Shown here in pieces: positions 34,183 through 42,300 of a stretch of DNA of 64,000 nucleotides (position 1 is the stretch's first letter; each line of letters opens with the position of its first letter). Both the position numbers and the translations under genes were made by a program. Source of the stretch: Chthoniobacteraceae bacterium (GTDB lineage: Bacteria; Verrucomicrobiota; Verrucomicrobiia; Chthoniobacterales; Chthoniobacteraceae); assembly GCA_028293625.1 (NCBI GenBank), contig JAQGOL010000035.1, positions 529,087-593,086 on the forward strand, in the 5' to 3' direction. The notes below the pieces were generated by a model. It did no database searches, was not told where the DNA came from, and saw nothing but the letters and a program-made list of their open reading frames with translations.

Positions 34183-34521
34183 TCAAAAATCGATTGGATC
34201 GGGATGTTCCAATTCCACGCAGACCGCCTTGTCGTCGTTGATCGCCGCATGCACCATCACGCAAACCCTTCCGGGGCCCGCCTGGATCGTGCGGGCGGCC
34301 GCGATTGGGAGGCGCATCCGTGGTGTAACGCCCTCGGGTGCCACTGCCACGAAATCAAAATGCCGGCAACCGTCGTCGGGCACTTCAGGGGTGTCGACAA
34401 GCTCCGCGTCGACCCATCCGTCGGTGGGAACAGTGCCACGCGCCAGAATGGAAATGCGACCATTGGCAGACTCAATCGAAATCCGGATCAAATCGACGGT
34501 GCTGACTTTGGTTTTTCTCAT
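34183..34521 (-). CDS. small unknown protein upstream of the DyP gene
   Basis: 112-aa soluble beta-rich protein beginning MRKTKVSTVDLIRISIE. It contains ARGTVPTDGWVDAELVD and a C-terminal VCVMVHAAINDDKAVCVELEH. No family is recognised. It lies 97 bp upstream of the DyP peroxidase gene on the same strand and probably shares its promoter, so a partnership is possible but unproven. Confidence 0.6.
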   Translation of the reverse strand: MRKTKVSTVDLIRISIESANGRISILARGTVPTDGWVDAELVDTPEVPDDGCRHFDFVAVAPEGVTPRMRLPIAAARTIQAGPGRVCVMVHAAINDDKAVCVELEHPDPIDF

Positions 34522-34655
34522 AGGTGTAGGGTGGAAAAGAATGGAGCCGTGCTTGTCCGATTCAGGCGTGCGCGGGAGTTTGACAGGGACAAAAAAGTTT
34601 TCCCTTGCCCAGTTTGCCCCGCATTAGTTTGGTGGGCAGCCCGCGTCCCACCTTG

Positions 34656-35462
34656 ATGACCCTGCCTCGCAACCTCTGTTACACGATTGTTTTAGATATG
34701 CCCGGCAACGACGTTCATCGGCAAATGGCGCGCTTGCTGGTCACCTCACTTCTTCGCACCCGGTGGCATGGCCGGATCGTGGTATTCCGAAATGGCACGC
34801 GGCCGGTCTTTGCGGAAGGCCATCGGGATCTGGAGGAAATCGTCCTTGATGCGCAGCCCGATGCCCAATGGTGGCGCACGATGGGTTGGAAATATCTGCT
34901 TCGGGATCAAATCGATCTGAGCGGCATCGGCAAGGTGTTGTTTTTGGATTGCGATTGCATTGCACTGCGCAGCATCAATCACCTGATGCTTGGATCCTGG
35001 GATATCTACACCGCACCCGAACCGGGCCGGGTCGTGGAGTTCCCTTTCAACGGCTATCTTAGCGAATCGGAGCTGGTGACTTGCCGGGAACTGCACGGAC
35101 TCAACTCCGGCACGATGGGAATCCGTGCCAGCCGTTTTCTCGAAGTAATGGCGGAATGGGAGCGAATCGACGCGATTGAACAATTGCGCCCGTCCAAATG
35201 CCGCGACCAGCATTCCTGGAACCGGTTGATTCTCGATACTTCACTGCGACACAGGCATTTTAGTTCCGGAGAAGTTCAATTCCCGTTTCTGAACAACGCA
35301 ATTTATCCAAACTACCGCCGCGCGGCCCTTGTGCATGCCGCGGGCCGGACTTCCTCGGAGAAGCTCTCGCTGCTATACGGTTTGTGGATGCAAACATTCG
35401 CGGCTGACCGGCTGGAGGAGTTTACTTCCATTGAGCAGGCGGCCACATCGGCGCTTTTATAG
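34656..35462 (+). CDS. GT-A (GT8-like) glycosyltransferase
   Basis: 268-aa predicted nucleotide-sugar glycosyltransferase. LCYTIVLDMPGND begins a Rossmann strand. The metal-binding DxD is in KVLFLDCDCIALRSINHL, followed by FNGYLSE and GLNSGTMGIRASRFLE, the pattern of GT8/glycogenin-like GT-A enzymes. C-terminal DQHSWNRLI and FPFLNNAIYPNY follow the same order. ATG 34656 is preferred over 34605. It converges with the GT2-like gene across a 6-bp gap and sits at the edge of a minus-strand glycosyltransferase operon, so it may belong to the same glycan pathway. Acceptor unknown. Confidence 0.8.
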   Translation: MTLPRNLCYTIVLDMPGNDVHRQMARLLVTSLLRTRWHGRIVVFRNGTRPVFAEGHRDLEEIVLDAQPDAQWWRTMGWKYLLRDQIDLSGIGKVLFLDCDCIALRSINHLMLGSWDIYTAPEPGRVVEFPFNGYLSESELVTCRELHGLNSGTMGIRASRFLEVMAEWERIDAIEQLRPSKCRDQHSWNRLILDTSLRHRHFSSGEVQFPFLNNAIYPNYRRAALVHAAGRTSSEKLSLLYGLWMQTFAADRLEEFTSIEQAATSALL

Positions 35463-35468
35463 GAAAAG

Positions 35469-36182
35469 TTAGTGGAGTACCTCGCAGCGGGGAGTCTGGG
35501 ATGGGGCGCGCCGGGAGCATTGATTAATTGCGATGCCGGACGAAGCTTGCCCGAGGCGGGCACCGATCTGGCGCATGGCTTCACCCAGCATGTAATCATC
35601 TCCGAAATGGATCAGCCGGCGGTCCGGCCAGCCAAGCTGATGAATGTAAGTAGTACGAATGGCCCAGAATCCGCCGGCAATAAAGTTAAGCCGGCATCTG
35701 CCTGGGAGATTGTCATCGAGCGGTTCCAATCCGTTAAACCATTCAGCCTCCCTGATAAATTGGCGGCAATCCTCGCCGCCCCAGGTATAGAGCGGTTTTC
35801 CCCACATACCGACCCCGGGCTGCAGCTGGCTTTCACACGCCAGCATTGAAAGCCAATCTCCGCGCACGACATAGGAGTCGTCATCAAACCAGATAGTCCA
35901 CGGGGTTCCAATCGGCCGATCATGGAAAAGCCGCCGCATCATCGGCAGCTTGTACAAGTTGGTTTCTGAGTGGACGATGAACTCCACAGGCAAACGCGGC
36001 GCCATGCTATCGACAAGCTCGATTGTTTCCCTGCTGACTGCATTAAGTCCAATGCGCAGACGCATCGCGGTCGCCGGGGTGTGGCGCAAGAGCGATTCAA
36101 GTATCCGCCGGGCAAGCTGCGGATAATCGCCATAACAGAGCACGCAGATGGTAACAGGTGGCACCAACGGGAGCGCAGACAT
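35469..36182 (-). CDS. GT2-like GT-A glycosyltransferase
   Basis: 237-aa glycosyltransferase with the GT-A start VTICVLCYGDYPQLARRIL. It has a DDD metal-binding motif (PWTIWFDDDSYVVRGDWL) and an acceptor-side region with GGFWAIRTTYIHQLGWPD and FGDDYMLGEAM. Last gene of the packed minus-strand operon, starting 12 bp after the exported 347-aa protein. No transmembrane segment, so cytoplasmic. The size matches a minimal GT2 catalytic domain; donor and acceptor are unknown. Confidence 0.82.
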   Translation of the reverse strand: MSALPLVPPVTICVLCYGDYPQLARRILESLLRHTPATAMRLRIGLNAVSRETIELVDSMAPRLPVEFIVHSETNLYKLPMMRRLFHDRPIGTPWTIWFDDDSYVVRGDWLSMLACESQLQPGVGMWGKPLYTWGGEDCRQFIREAEWFNGLEPLDDNLPGRCRLNFIAGGFWAIRTTYIHQLGWPDRRLIHFGDDYMLGEAMRQIGARLGQASSGIAINQCSRRAPSQTPRCEVLH

Positions 36183-36194
36183 CCGGAGAAACGT

Positions 36195-37238
36195 TCACTC
36201 CTCGATAGTCACCGCGAGCAGGAAGGGATGCGAGGTGGTCTGCCCGGCGCAAAAGTCAAAGCTTTCAATGATCTCTGAAGGTTGGGGATTTGGCAGGCGG
36301 ACGTGATGAAGAGAAAACCATTCAGACTTTGCGTCTCCGGCCGGGGAAAGGCGGGGGGAAAGCGCCGGAGGATCACCCGGGGCGGAGACATGTTCGCCGT
36401 AGCAAAGTGGGATTTCGGCAGTGGCGCCTGAAATAAAGTGCAGTCGCAACACCGCCACGGCAGCGTGCAGCGGCGCGCTCTTCACCGTGCCGGCAAGGAG
36501 ATGAAGCCAGCGCGCGCTCTGATGGATCTGGATATGTTCGACTTGCGAAGGGTATTCGCGAGGAGACCTATCCCCTTCAATCTTCTCCCCTTCGATCTGG
36601 ATAATTCCGCGGACATCAAAAAGCACGTTGTCGTGCTCGCAGACTCCGGATGGCAACCACTCTCCGAACGTGGGAGATCTGTCCGGGGTTTTAAGGTCGA
36701 AAAACCAACAGGCGGTCGGCATCGCATTGCAACGCGGAACCAGATCAATCTGCGACGAACCGCATCTCCCGGAGCGGGCAATTGCTCGCTCCGGGATAGG
36801 CCGATAATCGAGTTTCAGGGATTCCGAGCCCAGATAAACAAGCGGCATTAAATCAACAAACTCACTTTGCCAGTAAAGGCGGGACTCAAAAACCCATCCG
36901 GTGCAGCTCACATTAAGCCAGTGGTCCTCTTCCAGCTTAAGCCGCAGGCAGACGGCTCGATCACCAATTGGGGATTTTCGATTGAGGCGGTTTTCAGCCG
37001 ATTCAGGATCTTTGAACTCAACGCCTCCGGGAAGCTGGCTGCGGAGAGGGGCGCTTAGCAAACCCTCGAGATCGAGGTAGCCGGCCGGAAATCGTCCTGT
37101 TTGAAGTTGCCGTGTGCGGCACGCCTCAAACAGGCGATGCAGCTGGACGCGTGCTTCCATGACGGAAAGCACCTTGGGCGATTGCGCCATCGCCGGCAGA
37201 ATCAGCGCCTGACAAACTAAAAAAGTCCGCCAGCGCAT
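36195..37238 (-). CDS. exported protein with PVC beta-sandwich-like domain
   Basis: 347 aa with a signal peptide (MRWRTFLVCQALILPAMAQ, cleavage about 19). Residues about 30-70 resemble a pilin-like processed helix (VQLHRLFEACRTRQLQTGRFPAGYLDLEGLL). The C-terminal part has FDVRGIIQIEG, ARWLHLLAGT and TAEIPLCYGEHV, resembling the exported beta-sandwich module often seen in PVC signalling proteins with the consensus 'LH.L.GT ... IP..YGE.V'; the resemblance is from memory. It starts 1 bp after the poly-Ser protein, so translation is coupled. Function unknown; may be an extracytoplasmic acceptor or sensor for the operon. Confidence 0.65.
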   Translation of the reverse strand: MRWRTFLVCQALILPAMAQSPKVLSVMEARVQLHRLFEACRTRQLQTGRFPAGYLDLEGLLSAPLRSQLPGGVEFKDPESAENRLNRKSPIGDRAVCLRLKLEEDHWLNVSCTGWVFESRLYWQSEFVDLMPLVYLGSESLKLDYRPIPERAIARSGRCGSSQIDLVPRCNAMPTACWFFDLKTPDRSPTFGEWLPSGVCEHDNVLFDVRGIIQIEGEKIEGDRSPREYPSQVEHIQIHQSARWLHLLAGTVKSAPLHAAVAVLRLHFISGATAEIPLCYGEHVSAPGDPPALSPRLSPAGDAKSEWFSLHHVRLPNPQPSEIIESFDFCAGQTTSHPFLLAVTIEE

Positions 37239-37239
37239 T

Positions 37240-37926
37240 TTAATACTCCGGAGGAAAATAGGAAGAAGCAGACGAAGAAGAAGAAGAGGAGGAAGACTCG
37301 GAGGGCAGGTTTGGGTCTTCGTCGTCGAAGCCGGAGGAAAGCATTACCTGGCTGGCCTCGGAAGAGACTGAAGCCTGCCATACTTCCACCGTCCCGCTCA
37401 CTACCATCTTGAGCACGGTCTCGGCAGCCTCGCCGACAGTGCCAATGTCAAACTTGATGCCGATTTCAAAGATAGGGAGCAAAGGTTGATAGAAATTCCA
37501 GTCGAGGCCGGGGATGAGTGGCAGATCGCGGCGAAGAATCTGCTCATTGGCAAGACGGGCGGTGCGCCGGTACTGACCAAGGAATTGTTCGGGCTCTGTT
37601 CCGTTCACTTTCCTCCTGAGCTTGTTGTAGGCATCCAGACGCTTCTGGACCAAACGCGAGTAGGTATCGAAGACCCATTTGGCAATCCGTCCTGCCTGGA
37701 GGCTTACATCCGATATAAAGGCTGCATTAGGCGGGCAACTCGAAAAATCACTTGCCTGAAGTTCATAGATTGGATCGAGTTCTTCTTCCTTTACATGGAG
37801 GGCGATCCTGAGATTCGGCAGCCACCCCTGGCCATTCTGATCCGTTAGCGATCGGAACGTGGAAAGCGTGCTTGAGACAATGCTTTCCCTGGGGTCAGGA
37901 ATAGGTGGCGCGGCGTTCAGACTCAT
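37240..37926 (-). CDS. unknown protein with poly-Ser tail
   Basis: 228 aa from ATG 37926 (an earlier ATG at 37995 would overlap the GT9 gene by 101 bp). The body is helical and soluble, with a YDAYN-like helical stretch (RIAKWVFDTYSRLVQKRLDAYNKL) and FEIGIKFDIGTVGEAAE. The last 30 residues are acidic and then a run of nine Ser before ASSYFPPEY. Poly-Ser tails are flexible and are frequent O-glycosylation targets. With glycosyltransferases on both sides this protein is a candidate acceptor, by inference only. No family recognised. Confidence 0.65.
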   Translation of the reverse strand: MSLNAAPPIPDPRESIVSSTLSTFRSLTDQNGQGWLPNLRIALHVKEEELDPIYELQASDFSSCPPNAAFISDVSLQAGRIAKWVFDTYSRLVQKRLDAYNKLRRKVNGTEPEQFLGQYRRTARLANEQILRRDLPLIPGLDWNFYQPLLPIFEIGIKFDIGTVGEAAETVLKMVVSGTVEVWQASVSSEASQVMLSSGFDDEDPNLPSESSSSSSSSSASSYFPPEY

Positions 37927-38890
37927 GTCGGGTGCTTGAATAGATTGGTTGGGTGTCTGGCTTTCCGGGGCGGCAGTGCCACTCAATAGCATCAATTACA
38001 TGACGCGGTTCAATCATTTCCATGCATTCCGGCAAACCGGACGGCTGCGGGCGCAGGCAAAGCCGCGCGGGCGCATCATTTTCGGCGTTATCGCCCACGG
38101 GAACGGTTCTGGCCCGCCAACAGCCGCCATTGGAGCAACAGGGAAGCGCGCCGACAGTATGGAGAAACCGGTGACCCGGATAAGCCTCCCAATGCGGCGG
38201 CTCGCGTCCGCCGGCAACCACCACGCACGGGCGCAATCCGCCACCGGTAGGAACAGCCGCGGCCAAATGCATGAGAAGGGTGACCGGGCACAAGACACCC
38301 GCCGCATGGTAGACTAAAAGCAGCAGTTCACGCAGGGTGGTGGCGCCGCGCACATCAACCACGTTTTGCAATGGCGGATGGTAGTGCCCTTTCTCGCCGG
38401 TCTGAACAAACCGAAGGCGCCCATGAAAATGGTCAATCACTTCCTGCCAGCGGCGGCGATGCCACCACTTGATTGTGAAATCATACTTGCCGCCGGCGCA
38501 AACTATCCAATACGGCTCTTCGGAGCCGGTCAGCGTTCTGACAAGAGAAGGCGCCGCCAGTTCAGCGGAGTGAAGATGGATGTTTCCACGGAAGGCTGCG
38601 GGTTCCAAAAAAATCCCAAGCTGGCCGGCAAGATGCCGCACATAACCGTGGATGAAATGATAGGGAAGCTGATTGGATTGCTGGATGAGCGGATAATGGC
38701 ATTCAATATGCCGCGCTTCCGCATCCATAAGCGGGGTAATGTACGGGCTGTGTTCAAAAAGCGCCGGGCATGGGGTGCGCACATCGGTAAGAAACCGGCC
38801 TGGATGCTGGACGTGCAACGCTTCAATGGCCGCCGTCAGCATAACAACGTCCCCTGGAGAAAGACGGCAATGCAGGATCAGTTTCTCCAC
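37895..38890 (-). CDS. GT9-like glycosyltransferase with Cys-rich C-terminus
   Basis: 331 aa from GTG 38890, placed 2 bp after the preceding stop; the longer frame to 38959 would overlap the upstream gene. The N-terminus LILHCRLSPGDVVMLTAAIEAL is the GT9/heptosyltransferase nucleotide-fold start, and GVLCPVTLLMHLAAAVP is the donor-site region. The last 90 residues hold an unusual Cys cluster (ALPCCSNGGCWRARTVPVGD, then LCLRPQ, PECMEM, EWHC) that could bind a metal. Heptosyltransferases normally lack this. Donor unknown; cytoplasmic. Confidence 0.75.
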   Translation of the reverse strand: MEKLILHCRLSPGDVVMLTAAIEALHVQHPGRFLTDVRTPCPALFEHSPYITPLMDAEARHIECHYPLIQQSNQLPYHFIHGYVRHLAGQLGIFLEPAAFRGNIHLHSAELAAPSLVRTLTGSEEPYWIVCAGGKYDFTIKWWHRRRWQEVIDHFHGRLRFVQTGEKGHYHPPLQNVVDVRGATTLRELLLLVYHAAGVLCPVTLLMHLAAAVPTGGGLRPCVVVAGGREPPHWEAYPGHRFLHTVGALPCCSNGGCWRARTVPVGDNAENDAPARLCLRPQPSGLPECMEMIEPRHVIDAIEWHCRPGKPDTQPIYSSTRHESERRATYS

Positions 38891-38892
38891 GC

Positions 38893-39303
38893 CTAGAAGG
38901 TAAACTCCGCCTCGAATCGCCGGACGTGGACAAGGGGGCGTGCGCGTTTGCCGGCCCACATGAAGTGAAGTTCAACATACCGGTCGTTCTGAAACACCGG
39001 TTCGGCGAAAAAGCCAGTCGGCGCGCAGCGATCTTCCAGAGCATCCCGGGCGTGACTGGCGCTGCGCAGGTCCCTGAGCGCGGCAAGTTCCGCTTCCTGA
39101 TCGCGGGCACAGCGGGCGGCTTCGACCAGGCGAAGCGCCTTGTTCATAAAGTAATAGGCGGCCGCGAATTCAATGATAAGGCGATCGTTGGGATCGGTGG
39201 AAAAGGACGATGGCAGGCTTCCCCCATCGCATATCGGCAGGAGACTTGCATCAAAGTCTACTGAAAAGCGGGGGTCGATACGATCGGCAAGAATGACAGG
39301 CAT
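38893..39303 (-). CDS. unknown 136-aa protein in the kinase-glycosyltransferase operon
   Basis: 136-aa soluble protein: IILADRID-type start (MPVILADRIDPRFSVDFDASLLP), a helical middle (DRLIIEFAAAYYFMNKALRLVEAARCARDQEAELAAL) and a C-terminal strand pair YVELHFMWAGKRARPLVHVRRF. No family, signal peptide or catalytic motif recognised. It sits 4 bp after the tandem kinase gene and 2 bp before the GT9-like gene, so it is certainly co-transcribed. Possibly an adaptor; function unknown. Confidence 0.65.
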   Translation of the reverse strand: MPVILADRIDPRFSVDFDASLLPICDGGSLPSSFSTDPNDRLIIEFAAAYYFMNKALRLVEAARCARDQEAELAALRDLRSASHARDALEDRCAPTGFFAEPVFQNDRYVELHFMWAGKRARPLVHVRRFEAEFTF

Positions 39304-39307
39304 CTGA

Positions 39308-42300
39308 TTATTCGGCGGTAATAGGAATGAAATCCGGATCAGCCGGGGGTATATCGATATCCCAATCTATATCCAGAAGATGCAGGGTGCGGCGAAGCAG
39401 GGACAAATTCCACGATTGGACAAAACCGTCCACGGAGCCGCAGGCAAGACGACTGCCCGAGGAGTTCCAGTCAAGGGAGACGAGGCGCCGCGGCGAAGGG
39501 CTGCGCAGGATGACAGGATTGAAAAAAACGTGCGCCCATGGCCCTTGCTCACTCCATGACGAGCCGGCTTGTGGAAGGGAGGCCAGGTATACCTGATGGT
39601 CGATCCCGCTGAGCGCTATCCATTGCCCATCCACGCTAAAGGCAATGGGAGTGAGAGCTCCTCCAGGCGCCGGGACCGGGGAAAATGCAGTTTGCCCGGA
39701 TGCGAATTCAATGAATACCACGCCTTGTTCCGTCCGGCAGGCAAGCAAGCCTGGTTTTGGTGAGAACGCGAGCCCGAGCACACCGGGAACGTGATGCTTT
39801 TTTTCGGCTCCGCTGCTGTGATCGTGGATGGTGATCGAATCATTTTCAACCCAGGCGCTCAGCGGTTCCACGTCACTCACGGCAATCACGGAGGGCATGC
39901 CTTGCAGCGTGGCCGCAATTTTTTGGGCGTGGTTCTGCGCATCCAGATAGTGCAGGAGACCATTGTCAACGCGCCCGTAATACCGGCTTTGGGGAGAGAT
40001 GATATAGGTTCCATCGGCTAAGAATTCGCCTTCGGACATGATCAGCCGTTCAGGATTGGCCCCCTTATGCAAGTCCGCCCGCCTCCAACGATTGTTCCGC
40101 CGATAAATGAAGCTATTGTCCAGCCATCCGCCGATCAGGTCCGAGACATTTTTAAATCCTCCGGTCCTTGCCAGCGTGCGCGGATCATAAAAACGGATAC
40201 TATCGGCAGAGCACGACATCAGGGCGCCATTTTGATGGAAACTCACAAAGGTGTTCTGCACGGAAACAACGCGCTGGGTGAAGCAGGCTTCGCGTTCGCC
40301 CCAAACGCGCGTTTGAGTTTCGCTCCAGCTTACAACGGTGCCGGAGCCCAGAAACGAGAGATGGGTGGCTCCTGGATGATTGAGGGTAATGAGCGGCGGC
40401 TGGTCAGGGGCCTGAGCCCTGAGGACCTGGATGTTTCCCGAGTCAAGCAGAACGGCTACCAGAGTCGCATCTGAACTCCAGGATAGTTCACGGATCGGCT
40501 CGCCGACATCGGCCTCGTGAAGCGGCGTCAGCTGTGGAGTGCTGCCGGAGGCCGTCGATCGCCAGATTCGCAGCACACCGTCGCGGGCGCCGGTGGCAAT
40601 CTCAGGCCGGTGTGGACACCATTCCATGCAGCGGATTAAGTCCTGATGCCAGGCGCACGCGACAAATTTTCCGTCCAGCGGTCCATTCTTGGCGTCGCTG
40701 ACATGCCAAAAAAGCAGCAGATTGCTTTCCGGTCCCGCGGCGGCAAGGATCCCTTCCGGAGAGCGGCTAAACGCCAGCATGGTGGCGGGAGCGCTTTCCG
40801 GAAAAGCATCCTCGGTGGGAGTCGAGCGCCGCAGCAAATGAAGCGGCGGCTCATCGCCTTTATCGATATAAAAAACGTCCACGGCGCCGTCGGGCCGCGC
40901 GACTGCCACGACATTTCTTTCGGTGGTGGCAAACGTGGTGGGGGGAAATGCAAAGCAGCCTGCGTGGACGGGGCCATTTACCAGGTAATGATTGACCGCG
41001 GTATTAACGAAAAAATCCGCGCTTTGCCACACATGGAGCGTTCCATCTTTGGCAATGGCGCCGGCAACACGCCCATTTGCATTGATGGAAACATTGGTCA
41101 TCCCCGTCGATGTCTCAGGCAGCAGACGATGTTTTGGCGTCGCGCCAACCAGATCGATCGCCTCAGGCACTTCCGCAACGTTGTTCAGGGTGATCATGCG
41201 CTCGCCATATTGCACAACCTTATCAGTCTGTTTTAAAACCAATGTGTTGTCGGTCCTGAGCGCAAAGGAAGGCTGCGCCAGGATCGCGATCGCGGTGCTG
41301 CGGAACCGGCGCTTGAGGTCCGGGTCGGAAAGATCAAGAGCGGGCAGTTCCTGGAAGAGCCGAGTCCGCGCTTCACTCGATTTGAGGGTAATCAATCCCT
41401 GCAGCTCGCCCAACGTCGAACGCGCCCGGCCCGCCGCGGCCGCCTTTCCCTGCTCTTCGGCTTCAATCGATTTGATCCATGCATACCAAGCGAGCCCCGC
41501 CATGGCGACCACCACGACGGCCGCGATCAGCGCCGTGCGCAACACGCCTCGGCGAAATGCAGCGCGTTCTCTGCGGGCCAACTCCTGCTGGCGCAGCGCT
41601 TTGGCCGCGCGCCGCTCCGGAAGGGCTCGAAGGCTCCCGGCAAATTCCGCCGCACTCGGCCAGCGTTGATTGGGATTGCCGCAAAGACAGCGGGTCAGAT
41701 CCTCGCGCAAAAGCGGATCGGAAACCCGCTCCAGCCCATTTGCCGGATCAAGTGCAAGATGGAGATCGTCCATGAGCAATTGCCAGAATACGATCCCCAG
41801 GCTGTAGATGTCCGAACGCGCCGTGGCTGCGTTTCCTCCCAAGACCTCGGGCGCCATGTAAAGCATCGTCCCTGAGAGCGACGAATACTGGAGCCCGGAG
41901 ACGGTGACGGTGAACCCCATGTGGGTGCTGTCGTGCGAAAGTTCACCGGCCATGAGCTGACCGATTCCAAAATCAGCGATAAGGACGTGAGGAACGCTCT
42001 TTATCCCGGACGGAGTGGAGATTTCCGTGCTCTTTACCAGGATGTTTGCAGGTTTGATATCGCGGTGCAGAATCCCGCTTTCATGGGCGGCCTGGAGCGC
42101 CTCCGCCACCTGCGCGATAATCTCAATCCGGGCTTCAAGAGGCAACTCCGCCAAGCCGCCCGATTGATCCCTGCACCAAACCTCCAGCTCGCGCGCATCG
42201 ACGCAATCCATCATCAAATACCATGGCGCTTCCTCCAGCGACACCTCATGGAGCTGAACGAAATGCGGATTGCGTCCCACCCGCTCCTTCAACATGCGGA

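Noticed and set aside
37261..37300. short simple-sequence run of GAA/GAG/AGA triplets as a DNA repeat
   Set aside because: It encodes the Ser/Glu-rich tail of the poly-Ser protein in frame, so it is explained by coding.
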